Part shown: positions 27,552 to 37,610 of the stretch, piece by piece
Position numbering within the stretch: position 1 is the first letter of the stretch
How the letters are laid out: every line of letters starts with the position of its first letter
Assembly (NCBI GenBank): GCA_947479645.1
Contig: CANKAJ010000003.1
Span: 16,584 to 80,583 of the forward strand
Length of the DNA: 64,000 nt
From: Betaproteobacteria bacterium
Lineage (GTDB): Bacteria > Pseudomonadota > Gammaproteobacteria > Burkholderiales > SG8-39
Direction: 5' to 3'
The notes under the pieces: model-generated
What the model saw: only the letters and a program-made list of their open reading frames with translations
Databases searched by the model: none
What the model was told of the DNA's origin: nothing
Position numbers and translations under genes: made by a program

Positions 27552-30500
27552 GCGCGCACCCGCCCGCCGAGACCAGCGACAAGGCGACCAACACGGCCGC
27601 CCGCGCGCCGGTCGATGTGCTGCGCGTCGTGCTCGCCTACGCCATCTTCGCCAGCCTGTGGATACTGCTTTCCGACACGGCGGTCAGCTGGCTGTTCAGC
27701 GACCCGGCCCGGATTGTCCTGGTCAGCACGATAAAGGGTTGGCTGTTCGTCGTCGTCACCTCAGTGCTGCTCTACGTTCTGATACGCCGCCTGCGTGACC
27801 AGGCCCTAGCCGGGGCGCGACAGGAACTTGCCGCACAGGCGGAGGCGGCGGGCGCCCAGCAGTTGCTGGCCGCAATCGCCGACAACTCGTCCGATGCCAT
27901 CTTCGCCAAGGACCGCGAAGGCCGCTACCTGCTCGCCAATCGCTCGGTCGAACGCGTCATCGGCAAGACGGCAGCGCAGATAGTGGGTCAGGACGATTCG
28001 GCGCTCTTTCCGCTGCAGGCCGAAATGATTCGCGCCAACGACCGCCGCGTGATGGACGAGAACCGCCGCATGACCTACGAGGAAACCATCGACACTGTCG
28101 AGGGCGAGCGCACTTTCCTGGCCACCAAGGGGCCGCTGCGCGATGCGCGGGGGCAGGTCAGCGGAATGTTCGGCATTTCCCGCGACATCACAGAACGCCA
28201 CCAGGCCGCCCTCCAACTAGCCAAAAGCCAAGGGCACCTGGAGCGCCTCAGCCGGCTCTACCTCACTCTCAGCCAAAGCAACCAGGCCATCGTGCGCTGC
28301 GATAGCGAGAATGCCTTGTTCCCGCAAATCTGTCGCGAAGCGGTCAACTTTGGCGGCCTGAAAATGGCGTGGATCGGCCTGGCGGATGAAACCGGGCAAA
28401 AGGTCGTGCCTGTCGCCTCGTTTGGCGACGCCAACGACTATCTGACAAACGCCCTCATCTCGATGGATGCCGAAAATCCGCGCGGCCAGGGCCCGACAGC
28501 CACCGCAATCCGGGAAAACCAGCCTGTGTGGTGCCAGGATTTTCTTCACGACCTGCGCACCGCGCCCTGGCATGAGCGCGGCGCACGCGCCGGATGGATG
28601 GCCTCGGCAGCCTTGCCGCTGCGCCGCAAGGGCGTCGCCGTCGGCGCCTTGACCCTGTACGCGGGCGAAGCGGATTTCTTCGACGACCCGATCCAAAAGC
28701 TGCTGATTGAGATGGCCACCGATGTCAGTTTCGCCATGGACAGCTATGCCGCGGCGACTGAGCGCAAGGCGGCCGAGGCGCGTCGCCTTGAAAGCGAAGC
28801 GCTGCGCATCAGCGAACAGGCCGCCGCCCTCGAAGCGCAGCGCCGTTCAGAGCTGGCGGCGCTGAACCTGCTGGAGGACACCCGAGCAGCCCGCGCTGAC
28901 GCCGAGGCGGCGGCCATGGCGCTCGCGACCAGCGAGGCGCGCAGTCGCGCCGTCACCCAGACGGCCTTCGATGCCATCGTCACTTCGGACAGCGAGGGCA
29001 ATATCGCCGGCTGGAATAACGGCGCGCAGCGCATGTTCGGCTACGCCGAGGCCCAGGTCATGGGGCAACCGATGACGCTGCTGATGCCGCAACGCTATCG
29101 CGAAGGACATCTGGCGGGAATGAATCGCCTGCGTGCCGGCGAGACGATGCGCCACTCGGGCAAGACCATTGAATTGCATGGGCTGCGCCAGGACCGCAGC
29201 GAGTTTCCGCTCGAATTCACCCTTGCACGATGGGAGAGCGACTCGGACTGGTTCGTCACCGCCATCATGAGCGACATCAGCGAACGCAAGGCCGCCGAAG
29301 ATCAGTTGCGCAAGCTGTCGCAGGCGGTGGAGCAAAGCCCGGAGAGCATCCTGATCACCGATGTCAACGCGCACATCGAATACGTCAATCAGGCCTTTGT
29401 CGATTCGACCGGCTACAGCCGCGAGGAACTGCTCGGCAAGAACCCGCGCGTGCTGCACTCGGGCAAGACACCACCCGAGGCCTACGCGGAGATGTGGCGC
29501 GAACTGGGCAACGGCCGGCCGTGGAAGGGCCATTTGCACAACCGCAGAAAAGACGGCAGCGAATATGACGAGTTCGCCATCATCACGCCGTTGCGCGGGC
29601 CCGATGGGACGGTGACGCACTACGTGGGGGTTAAGGACGACGTCACCGAGAAGAAACGCATCGGCGAGGAACTCGACCGGTATCGTTTCCACCTTGTAGA
29701 GTTGGTGAATACGCGCACGACGGAGCTGAATTTCGCACGCCAGCAAGCTGACGCGGCCAATCTGGCCAAAAGCGCCTTTCTCGCCAACATGAGCCACGAG
29801 ATCCGCACACCGATGAACGCGATCATCGGGCTCTCCCATCTGATGCGGCGAAGCGGCGTGACGCCGGAACAGGCGCAGAGGCTGGACAAGATCGATGGCG
29901 CCGGACGACACCTGCTGTCCATCATCAATGACATCCTCGACCTGTCCAAAATCGAGGCTGACCGGCTGCAGCTGGAAAGCACTGACTTTCACCTGAGTGA
30001 CATACTCGATGCCGTCGCATCCATCATCACCGAGCCGGCCCGCGACAAGGGACTGCATATCGAAGTCGACGCCGGCAGCGTGCCTCGGTGGTTGCATGGT
30101 GATCCGACGCGGGTACGCCAGGCCTTTCTCAACTATGCCGGCAATGCGGTCAAGTTTACCGACAAGGGCACGATCAGCCTGCGTGCCAGGCTATTACGCA
30201 ACGAAAGTCTGCCCGGGGCGCCGGAACACAAGGCGGGCGAATTGCTGGTGCGCTTCGAGGTCCAGGATACCGGCATCGGCATCCCCTCCGAGATGAGGGG
30301 CCGCTTGTTTCGCGCGTTCGAGCAGGGTGATGCTTCGACAGCGCGCACTTTCGGCGGCAGCGGCCTCGGGCTGGCGATCAGCCGGCGGCTGGCGCGCCTG
30401 ATGGGCGGCGATGTCGGTGTCGACAGCGAACCCGGGATGGGCAGCACCTTCTGGTTCACCGCCCGACTGCAACCGGGTCTTGGCGCCCAGCCCGCTGAAA

Positions 30501-31639
30501 CGGCGGCATCCAAGACAAAGGATGTCGAGCAGCAATTGCTTCTGCGCCATCGCGGCGCACGCATCCTGCTGGCGGAAGACAACCCCATCAATCGCGAGGT
30601 TGCAGGGGAACTGCTGCTCGCCGTGGGTATGGTGGTGGATACCGCGGAAGATGGGCGGCTGGCGGTGGCGATGGCACAAGCCCATCCCTACGATCTGATT
30701 CTGATGGACATTCAGATGCCGCATATGGACGGGCTGACAGCGGCCCGTGCCATCCGTACTTTACCGGGCTGGGAGAGTCGACCAATACTGGCATTGACCG
30801 CCGATGCTTTCGAAGAGGATCGCAGCGCCAGCGCGGCTGCAGGCATGAATGACTTCATCGTCAAGCCGGTGGACCCGGCCCTGCTCTATGCCAAGTTGCT
30901 GCAATGGCTGCCTATCAGGTCCGGCGACCACTCCGACGATGCCGCTGCAGCAATGCCTGCCCGCGTTCGAATACCGGCTACAGCGCCGGTATTCGAACGC
31001 GACCTCAAAGCAACGCTCGCCGGCCTGGCCAGCGAGTTCGACCTTGACGTGGAGCGAGGCCTGACGTTGATGGGTGGCGATGCCGTCAAGTACCTCGAAC
31101 TGCTGTGCCGGTTCGCCGAGACACATGCCGATGACATGACACGGCTGGCTGCGAGCCTGGCCAAAGGCGACCAGGAAACCGCCCGACGGCTGGTGCACAC
31201 CCTCAAGGGCACGGCAGGCATGTTTGGCTTTGCCAGGCTGAGGGAAAGGGTGGTGAGACTGGAAGCAACGCTGCGGGAAAATCCACCAGGCAGCCAGCGC
31301 GACGCCAGAATGCGCCCTGACATGGATGCCATCAGCCTCGATCTTGCTGCCCTGGTCGGGGCGCTGCCACCGCCCGCCGCAGTGCCTGCTGCAAAGGGCG
31401 GCGCGCCGCTGTCGCTGCAAGCCCTGCGCTCCGTGCTCGACCAGCTCGACACACTGCTGGCGCAGAGCGACACCGGCGCCATCGCGCTGTTCGAAAAAAA
31501 TGCCGCCACGCTGTGCGCCAGGCTGGGCAAGCCCGGCGCGCAACTCGCGCGCGCGATCGGGCAGTTTGAGTTCGAGGCAGCGAGGAATACATTGCGCTTG
31601 GCACGGCTGCAGCTTGCAGAACCGGAGCAGGGAAAATGA
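27548..31639 (+). CDS. hybrid sensor histidine kinase (PAS-GAF-PAS-PAS-HisKA-HATPase-REC-Hpt)
   Basis: 1363 residues. Two helices at about 24-50 and 58-78; PAS about 105-215 (ISRDITERH); GAF about 235-395; coiled segment; PAS about 470-585; PAS about 590-710 ending [13 protein letters not shown]; HisKA with H750 in [14 protein letters not shown]; HATPase with N, G1 (DTGIGIP) and G2 (GSGLGLAIS) boxes; receiver with D1054 in [13 protein letters not shown]; Hpt with H1217 in [13 protein letters not shown]. All phosphorelay residues are intact. The HD-GYP receiver at 21512 could accept the phosphate, linking sensing to c-di-GMP. A 17-bp perfect inverted repeat lies in the REC-Hpt linker. Confidence 0.96.
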   Translation: MSAHPPAETSDKATNTAARAPVDVLRVVLAYAIFASLWILLSDTAVSWLFSDPARIVLVSTIKGWLFVVVTSVLLYVLIRRLRDQALAGARQELAAQAEAAGAQQLLAAIADNSSDAIFAKDREGRYLLANRSVERVIGKTAAQIVGQDDSALFPLQAEMIRANDRRVMDENRRMTYEETIDTVEGERTFLATKGPLRDARGQVSGMFGISRDITERHQAALQLAKSQGHLERLSRLYLTLSQSNQAIVRCDSENALFPQICREAVNFGGLKMAWIGLADETGQKVVPVASFGDANDYLTNALISMDAENPRGQGPTATAIRENQPVWCQDFLHDLRTAPWHERGARAGWMASAALPLRRKGVAVGALTLYAGEADFFDDPIQKLLIEMATDVSFAMDSYAAATERKAAEARRLESEALRISEQAAALEAQRRSELAALNLLEDTRAARADAEAAAMALATSEARSRAVTQTAFDAIVTSDSEGNIAGWNNGAQRMFGYAEAQVMGQPMTLLMPQRYREGHLAGMNRLRAGETMRHSGKTIELHGLRQDRSEFPLEFTLARWESDSDWFVTAIMSDISERKAAEDQLRKLSQAVEQSPESILITDVNAHIEYVNQAFVDSTGYSREELLGKNPRVLHSGKTPPEAYAEMWRELGNGRPWKGHLHNRRKDGSEYDEFAIITPLRGPDGTVTHYVGVKDDVTEKKRIGEELDRYRFHLVELVNTRTTELNFARQQADAANLAKSAFLANMSHEIRTPMNAIIGLSHLMRRSGVTPEQAQRLDKIDGAGRHLLSIINDILDLSKIEADRLQLESTDFHLSDILDAVASIITEPARDKGLHIEVDAGSVPRWLHGDPTRVRQAFLNYAGNAVKFTDKGTISLRARLLRNESLPGAPEHKAGELLVRFEVQDTGIGIPSEMRGRLFRAFEQGDASTARTFGGSGLGLAISRRLARLMGGDVGVDSEPGMGSTFWFTARLQPGLGAQPAETAASKTKDVEQQLLLRHRGARILLAEDNPINREVAGELLLAVGMVVDTAEDGRLAVAMAQAHPYDLILMDIQMPHMDGLTAARAIRTLPGWESRPILALTADAFEEDRSASAAAGMNDFIVKPVDPALLYAKLLQWLPIRSGDHSDDAAAAMPARVRIPATAPVFERDLKATLAGLASEFDLDVERGLTLMGGDAVKYLELLCRFAETHADDMTRLAASLAKGDQETARRLVHTLKGTAGMFGFARLRERVVRLEATLRENPPGSQRDARMRPDMDAISLDLAALVGALPPPAAVPAAKGGAPLSLQALRSVLDQLDTLLAQSDTGAIALFEKNAATLCARLGKPGAQLARAIGQFEFEAARNTLRLARLQLAEPEQGK
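30962..31001. repeat. perfect 17-bp inverted repeat with 6-nt loop inside the hybrid kinase gene
   Basis: CGCGTTCGAATACCGGC (30962-30978) and GCCGGTATTCGAACGCG (30985-31001) are exact reverse complements around TACAGC. It encodes the linker [14 protein letters not shown] between receiver and Hpt domains and would form a very stable hairpin in mRNA. Confidence 0.95.
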
Positions 31640-31803
31640 TTGTTGCGTTAAGCCGTTTTACCATTCGCTGCAACGATGAGCAAAGCTACCGCCAATGGCA
31701 CCGCGAACATGCCTGCCATGAGGCGCACAAGAGCATTCCCAAGGAACTCAAACTGGTACCCGGCAGCGCCGAGGTCCGGTTGCTTGAAATATTCACTGAT
31801 TGA
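31636..31803 (+). CDS. small ORF, ABM-like N-terminus (uncertain)
   Basis: 55 codons: ATG at 31636 overlaps the hybrid kinase stop (ATGA). The start [10 protein letters not shown] resembles the first strand of antibiotic-biosynthesis-monooxygenase (ABM) ferredoxin-like proteins, but the remainder ([17 protein letters not shown]) does not continue as an ABM domain I recognise. Could be a translated small protein or a remnant. Function not called. Confidence 0.4.
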   Translation: MIVALSRFTIRCNDEQSYRQWHREHACHEAHKSIPKELKLVPGSAEVRLLEIFTD

Positions 31804-31817
31804 CAAAGGAAAACCCT

Positions 31818-32884
31818 GTGAGCATGGATGAATCACAGAAATTACTGGGGCCGGACGCACTGCAGCGCTTCCACGCCATGCGCAGCGATGCGGTCAGCGC
31901 GGTGACAGCGCGCTTTTACGCCACACCGGGTTCGGCTTATGAGCGATTCGGGCCGCGCGGACGCGAGGCCTGCCAAGAGGATCTGGCATTTCATCTGGAG
32001 TTTCTGCGGCCGGCGCTGGAGTTCGGACTGCTGCAGAATATTTGATCTGGCTGGGCAGTGTGCTCGCCGCTCGCGCGGTTCCAACCGAACATCTGGCACT
32101 GTCACTGGAATGGCTGGCTGAATTTTTCGTCTCGCACATGAATGCCGAGGATGGCGCGTTGGTCAGCGCCAGGCTGCACGCGGCGCGGATTAAATTTCTG
32201 AATGCCGGATCTACACCAGCGCAGCCTCCCGTGCCACCGGACGCCTGGCCGGAGACCGCTGAATTCGAAGCCGCATTGCTGGCGGGCAATCAGCGCGAGG
32301 CATTGTCCGTCCTCACCCGTTGCCTGGATCGCGGCCACAGCCTCGTTCAGGCCGAACTGCACATCATCCAGCCTGCGCTCTACCACATTGGAGCGCAATG
32401 GCAGGCGAACCAGGTCTCCGTGGCGCAGGAGCACATGGCGACGGCCATCGCGCAGTCGGTGATGACCGTGGGTTTGCTGCGTTCGGTGCTGCCGGCGCCG
32501 GTCAACAAACGCGTACTGCTCGCCTGTGTCGAGGGCAACAACCACACCGTCGGCCTGCGCATGGTGGCCGATGCCTTTGAACTCGCCGGCTGGGACGTAC
32601 AGTATCTCGGCGCCAATGTGCCCACGGTGGCACTGGTAAAACAGGCGGCGGAATGGAAGCCCGATCTGGTTGGATTGTCGGTTTCTTTTGCGCAGCAAAT
32701 GTCGGCGGTCAGAGCAGCCATCACCCAACTTGATGAGCGCCTGGGTGATGCGCGACCGGCGGTAATGATAGGAGGCCTCGCCATCAACCGATTCAGGCCG
32801 CTGGCCGGCGTGGCGGGTGCGGATGGATACAGCGCGGATGCGCAGGCCGCGGTGGACAATGCCGGCCAGGTTGTGCGCAAGTAG
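31818..32884 (+). pseudogene. cobalamin (B12)-binding regulator, split by a frameshift
   Basis: Two overlapping frames make one family-like protein. The first (GTG 31818 to stop 32045) reads LGPDALQRFHAMRSDAV to RPALEFGLLQNI; the second (from TTG 32042 to 32884) continues LIWLGSVLAARAVPTEHLAL, a helical B12-binding_2 module (SVAQEHMATAIAQSVM) and a Rossmann-like B12 domain (VLLACVEGNNHTVGLRMVADAFELAG). The usual His in the D-x-H-x-x-G cobalamin motif is replaced by EGNNHTVG with H displaced, a pattern seen in photoreceptor-type members. The junction lacks about ten bases of the expected LLQPMVEYLIWL segment, which explains the frameshift. Alternatively, the TTGA overlap might permit coupled translation of two polypeptides. 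Confidence 0.72.
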
Positions 32885-33873
32885 CCCTTTCCTGATCCCG
32901 ACTGAACTTGGTCCATTGCTCGCTGTCGCGGCAGCGACGCTGAGTGAAGATGGCATTCTGCTCAAAGGCAATGCCGGTTTTCTCAGACTGATCGGCACGG
33001 ACAGACCGCAGCCGATCGGAACGCACGTGGCCGAACTTTTCATTCAGCCGGATTTTGCCACTCTACTGCATGCCTGCCCTGGTACGAACGGAGAAATTCA
33101 CCACGGGCTGCTGAAGCTGGGAGAATAAACTGTTATTTTCCAGTGAAGTTGATCCGGCACTACCCCTCCTTCTGTGCGGGGATGCCCGCGACTGGGCCTG
33201 GTGCTCACCAATCTGGCCGACAACGCCGTCAAATACTCCGATCACGGTCGCATCACTTTGCGCGCGAGCCTCGCCGAGCCCGCTGCCCATGTCAAAACTA
33301 GCGTGAATGCGGAACCCCACGCCGACAGCTTGCAGGTACGCTTCGAGATCGAAGATCAGGGCATCGGCATCAGCACGGAGCACCAGGCAATCCTGTTCAA
33401 TGCCTTCGAGCAAGCGGACATCTCTTCCACGCGCAAGTATGGCGGCCTCGGCCTGGGACTGGCGCTGTGCAAGCGCCTGACCGAACTGATGGGAGGCACA
33501 ATCGATGTCCGCTGCATACCAGGGCAAGGCAGCACCTTCTGGATTACGGTCCCGCTGCGGCGAGCAATGGATGCCCACTCGGCCAAAGGCGTCGCCCCTG
33601 CAGACCGCTCAAAGGAGATATCTACTCCATTTACGCCGGCCCCCTCCTGCTGACACTCCGAGTCTGGACGCGCAATCACTGAGTGCGCTGCTTGACCAGC
33701 TTGACGCGCTGTTGACGCAAGGCGATATCACCGCCATATCGCTGCTTGATGCGCATGCCGTCGCGCTGCGAGTCGCCCTCGGCACCGCTTATGGGGAACT
33801 CGCAGGCAACATCAGGCAGTATCAGTTTGAAGCAGCACAATCAGTCTTGCGGGCCACACGGTCCGGCCCATGA
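32870..33873 (+). pseudogene. decayed hybrid histidine kinase (PAS and HATPase remnants)
   Basis: Remnants in three frames. 32870-33128 encodes a PAS-like N-terminus (LLAVAAATLSEDGILLKGNA, HVAELFIQPDF). 33174-33653 encodes an HATPase domain with N box (TNLADNAVKYSDHG), G1 (EDQGIGIS) and G2 (GLGLGLALCKRL). The last part, to 33873 (SALLDQLDALLTQGDITAIS, QYQFEAAQSVLRATR), resembles the C-terminal tail of the hybrid kinase at 27548 ([19 protein letters not shown]). HisKA, phospho-His and receiver are missing. It looks like a paralogous kinase that partnered the B12-binding gene just upstream, eroded by internal deletions. Confidence 0.75.
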
Positions 33874-34035
33874 TGGTGCCAACAAACACACTTCATTTCG
33901 CAAAACCATCAGCCGCCTAAAAGGCGACATATTTGATAATAATAATCTCATTAATACTTGTATTACATTGCAATATTATTGAATTTGATCACTTCCATTC
34001 AATTCACTGCCAACCCGGGTGGTTGATGCTTTCTT

Positions 34036-35340
34036 TCAGATGGTCTTCCGATTGCCTTGGACTAACAGCGGGAAGAAGCTCCGGTCTGCAGAAAAAAGAT
34101 GGTGCGCAACAACATCATTGGCCAGAAACTCAATGAGACCGCCCAGCGTTCCCTTGCCGGCAGTCGCATCCGCCTTCAACTCGTATGCTCGTTTCAGCAG
34201 GGCAGCATGCGCGCGCTTGTGCGCCCCCAGATGGACATAATGGTGCTGCTCCAGCAGCGCTTCCTCGTGAGTGAAGTGATGCACGATGTGGGTAATCAGC
34301 CGATCCAGCGCGGCATCGAATACGTCGGGGGAAGCTTCCTTGTTGAAGGATGCGGCCATGAGCGCATTGGCCAGATTAAAAAGCTCACGATGCTGTCCGT
34401 CGATGGTCGGCTCGCCGCATTCGTAGGCTTCGGTCCACACCAGATGCAGCGCGGAAGCACCACTGGCCGCCGCCCACCTGTCGGAACTGCCCCTGCGATC
34501 GACGCGGATGCAGTTGCGTCCGCTTTCCTTGGCCGAATACAAGGCCGCGTCAACCCTGGAAAACCATTCCTGCACACTTTCGCTTCCCACATGTTCGGCC
34601 ACGCCCAGGCTGATGGTGACCTGACCGACCGTCGCAAAGGAGTGCCGCTCAACCTTTGCTCTCAAGGCATCGGCCATGAGAGCCGCATGCCGGTAGCCCG
34701 TGGCCGCGGTAAGCACGACAAATTCTTCACCTCCCCATCTGAACAAGGTATCCGCGCTACGGATGGACTCCTTGACGAAATTGACCATCTCGACCAATAC
34801 CGAGTCACCGACCTGATGGCCAAAGCGATCATTGACTCGTTTGAAATGATCAATATCGATCAGCACCAGAGACAAGGGCTGCCTGAACCGCAGGCTGCGG
34901 CTGAGTTCGGACTCCACCATTCGATCCAGATGCGCCCGGTTCCAGGCCCCGGTCAATTGGTCGGTGGCGCTGAGTTTTTCCAGTTCAAGAATTCGCTGGT
35001 AAAGATGTTCAACGTCGGCGCCCCGGGCAACGCCGGGAAACTCATTAATGACCAGCAGCACGCCATTGTGCAGCCGGGAAGAATGCGCCCGCGCCTCGCA
35101 TTCGTGTCCATTGCGGTCCACAAGTCGCAGCACGTACTCCTTGTCTGCAGCGTGCTCCATCACCGAGCGCAGAAAATCGTGAGTAAGGCTACCCACCTCA
35201 CAATAGCGATTGAATTGGTCGTTCGAGATCTCGATACGACCGTTCGCATCAAGCAGTGCCAAGGGGAGAGGAAAGTCCCGGACAAGTTCCTGCACATCGG
35301 GATTGGGTCCAGTGGAAGCACCAGTCCTATTCATTTCCAT
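34036..35340 (-). CDS. diguanylate cyclase with PAS and C-terminal hemerythrin domain
   Basis: 434 residues. PAS-like N-terminus (about 20-110); GGDEF domain with WGGEEF active site and LTGAWNRAHLDRMV; then a bacteriohemerythrin domain carrying the full diiron ligand set: His in IDGQHRELFNLAN, His and Glu in HHFTHEEALL, two His in HHYVHLGAHKRAH, and His and Asp in VVAHHLFSADR. Cytoplasmic, predicted to make c-di-GMP in response to oxygen or redox state at the diiron site. No inhibitory RxxD site is obvious. It opposes the HD-GYP phosphodiesterase encoded at 21512. Starts at 35340 or the next ATG at 35334. Confidence 0.93.
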   Translation of the reverse strand: MEMNRTGASTGPNPDVQELVRDFPLPLALLDANGRIEISNDQFNRYCEVGSLTHDFLRSVMEHAADKEYVLRLVDRNGHECEARAHSSRLHNGVLLVINEFPGVARGADVEHLYQRILELEKLSATDQLTGAWNRAHLDRMVESELSRSLRFRQPLSLVLIDIDHFKRVNDRFGHQVGDSVLVEMVNFVKESIRSADTLFRWGGEEFVVLTAATGYRHAALMADALRAKVERHSFATVGQVTISLGVAEHVGSESVQEWFSRVDAALYSAKESGRNCIRVDRRGSSDRWAAASGASALHLVWTEAYECGEPTIDGQHRELFNLANALMAASFNKEASPDVFDAALDRLITHIVHHFTHEEALLEQHHYVHLGAHKRAHAALLKRAYELKADATAGKGTLGGLIEFLANDVVAHHLFSADRSFFPLLVQGNRKTI

Positions 35341-35385
35341 CCGAAGTTCTCTCTGTGCTCTGAAGCCCCAAAACCCGAGTCTGGC

Positions 35386-36420
35386 TCAGCCCAATTTATG
35401 CAGACCAACCCGCTGTTCGATGGCACGCCGCCCGGCTGGCGTGGTCATCAGAACCAGCGTATTACCCCCAGCCACCGCAAAGTGTTCCTCCGGATTGAAC
35501 ACCCACTCGCCACCGGCCTTCACTGCCATCAGCACGTAGTCGCGACTTTTTGGCACCAGCCTCGCCAGGGTCTCGCCTGCGAATTCTTCCGGCACTTCGA
35601 CCTCCTCAACGCGCAAGCCACGGTCCGTACGCAGCATTTCGTCAAGAAAGCTCACCACCTGCGGACGGATCATGGATGAGGCGATGCGCATGCCTCCGGT
35701 AAAGTCAGGCGACACAATGGCATCCGCGCCGACTCTGCGAATCTTTTCGATGTAATTCACCTCGTGGCAGCGGGCCACGATGCGGGCAGCCCCATTGAGT
35801 TGCTTGGCCGACAGGGTGATGACCAGATTCTTGGCGTCATCCCCCGTGACGGCAAACACACCGGCTGCGCGCTGAATGCCAGCCTGCTCGAGCAACTCGT
35901 CCTCGCTGGCATCACCATGCAGGAAGGAGGTGTCCGGAAAACGCTCCCGATAGGCGTCAATATGCGCCTGATTGGTGTCAATGACGATGTAGTGACGCCC
36001 GGTCAGCGCCAATTCATGCGCGACGTTGCTGCCCACCCGGCCGATGCCGCACACAATGTAATGCTGCTTCAGTTCCGACATGCGCTTGAGCATCTTCTGC
36101 CTCCTCAGTATCAAATTGAGCTCACCTGCAACCAGGGACGTGGTCATTTTCGCCATCATGTAATACACGATGGCCATGCCAGTCGCGGCAATGAACACCG
36201 TAAACAACCGCCCCACCTCACTATGAGTCAGATCGACGATCTCACCATAGCCGATGGTCGCGACCGTAATAAAGGTCATGTAAAAGCAGTCCACCATCGA
36301 GTACTGCGGTCCACCGATAATCCGATAGCCGATGGTTCCAACGACATGGACGAGCACCAGCGCCGCCAGTGGCCCGGCGAAGGTGGCATAGAAGGACTTG
36401 ATCAGCGAGTTCATTTGCAA
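35386..36420 (-). CDS. potassium channel with RCK (TrkA-N/TrkA-C) domains
   Basis: 344 residues. Two transmembrane helices flank the selectivity filter TIGYGE near residue 60, followed by an RCK Rossmann domain (IVCGIGRVGSNVAHELALTG; VIDTNQ; GDASEDELL) and a TrkA-C-like C-terminus (FAGETLARLVPKSRDYVLMAV). Same layout as MthK-type ligand-gated K+ channels of the inner membrane. Gene end is 45 bp from the start of the diguanylate cyclase, and both are on the minus strand. Confidence 0.93.
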   Translation of the reverse strand: MQMNSLIKSFYATFAGPLAALVLVHVVGTIGYRIIGGPQYSMVDCFYMTFITVATIGYGEIVDLTHSEVGRLFTVFIAATGMAIVYYMMAKMTTSLVAGELNLILRRQKMLKRMSELKQHYIVCGIGRVGSNVAHELALTGRHYIVIDTNQAHIDAYRERFPDTSFLHGDASEDELLEQAGIQRAAGVFAVTGDDAKNLVITLSAKQLNGAARIVARCHEVNYIEKIRRVGADAIVSPDFTGGMRIASSMIRPQVVSFLDEMLRTDRGLRVEEVEVPEEFAGETLARLVPKSRDYVLMAVKAGGEWVFNPEEHFAVAGGNTLVLMTTPAGRRAIEQRVGLHKLG

Positions 36421-36626
36421 TAACTGGGTTTATCTCACGCGACCCGACATCCTAAGCTTACGAATAGGCTTCCAGCAAGCATTGATCCGAATCAAAATAA
36501 CTGCTCAGTGGCATGGCGGGGCATCAAGACGTGTATTTGGCGATTGACTGCAACGTCCGGCAGCGTAGATACTTCGCGCCTGTTGTCGATATTTATGGCC
36601 CATTATTTCAATACTGGAAAATTGGC

Positions 36627-37610
36627 ATGTTCATACATAAACACAGCCGCAGAAACATGCTTTCCCTGCTTATTGCCGCCCTGCCAGTCCTGATTCCGAG
36701 GCCAGCGGTCGCACAAGCCTTTCCGGGAAAGGCCATTCACGCGATCATTCCATTCTCTGCCGGTGGCGCTGTCGATGTGCCTGCACGCGTACTCGGCCCC
36801 AAGCTCCAGGAAATCTGGGGCCGTCCCTTCGTCATGGACAATCGGCCTGGCGCGGGAGGAACCATCGGCGCCGCGGAAGTGGCTCGCTCGGCACCCGATG
36901 GGCATACTCTGCTGTTCGTGTCCAACACGCATCTGATCAGCGCCAGTCTCTACCCCAACCTGCCTTATGACGGCGTGCGTGACTTCACGCCCATCATCGA
37001 AATGGGATCAGCACCCAATGTGGTGGTGGTCAACCCGGCGCTCGGACCACGCACGCTGGTGGAACTGTTTGCACTCGCCAAGACCCGGCCCGGCCAGATC
37101 AGCTATGCCTCCTCCGGCAACGGCAGCACCCAGCATCTGCTGGGGGCGCACCTGTGGTCATTGGGCGGAGTAAGCCTGCTGCACGTGCCCTACAAGGGCA
37201 GCGGCCCTGCCACTCAGGATTTGCTGGGTGGACGCGTGGATGCCAGCGTGCCGGGCGTCAACAACGTGTTGCAGCACATCAAGAGCGGAAAACTGCGTGC
37301 GCTGGCAGTGACCGGGGCAAATAGATCACGCGACCTGCCGGATGTGCCGTCGGTCGCGGAGACCTTTCCGGGATACGAGGGTTCGCTGTGGATGGGTTTG
37401 CTGGGTCCGGCCAACATGCCGCGTGAACTGGTGACCCGCATACACAGGGATGTTTCCACCGCGCTGGCGTCCGAGGACGTCAAGCGCGGCATCAATGGAG
37501 CGGGCTTCGACATCGAAATCCGCTCTCCGGAGCAGTTCAGCAAGCTGTTGCTCAGTGAGCAGCAGCGCTGGTCCAAAGTCATTAAAGAAACAGGAGCGAA
37601 GGTTGACTGA
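36627..37610 (+). CDS. Bug-family substrate-binding protein
   Basis: 327 residues from the ATG at 36627, or from 36657 for a shorter signal peptide (MLSLLIAALPVLIPRPAVAQA). Bug signatures: FPGKAIHAIIPFSAGGAVDV, DNRPGAGGTIGA, APDGHTLLFV, GNGSTQHLLGAHLWSL and HVPYKGSGP. Periplasmic carboxylate binding. Its stop overlaps the hydrolase start by 8 bp, so the two are co-translated, suggesting that the bound ligand is an ester, lactone or acid processed by that enzyme. No TctAB genes nearby. Confidence 0.9.
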   Translation: MFIHKHSRRNMLSLLIAALPVLIPRPAVAQAFPGKAIHAIIPFSAGGAVDVPARVLGPKLQEIWGRPFVMDNRPGAGGTIGAAEVARSAPDGHTLLFVSNTHLISASLYPNLPYDGVRDFTPIIEMGSAPNVVVVNPALGPRTLVELFALAKTRPGQISYASSGNGSTQHLLGAHLWSLGGVSLLHVPYKGSGPATQDLLGGRVDASVPGVNNVLQHIKSGKLRALAVTGANRSRDLPDVPSVAETFPGYEGSLWMGLLGPANMPRELVTRIHRDVSTALASEDVKRGINGAGFDIEIRSPEQFSKLLLSEQQRWSKVIKETGAKVD

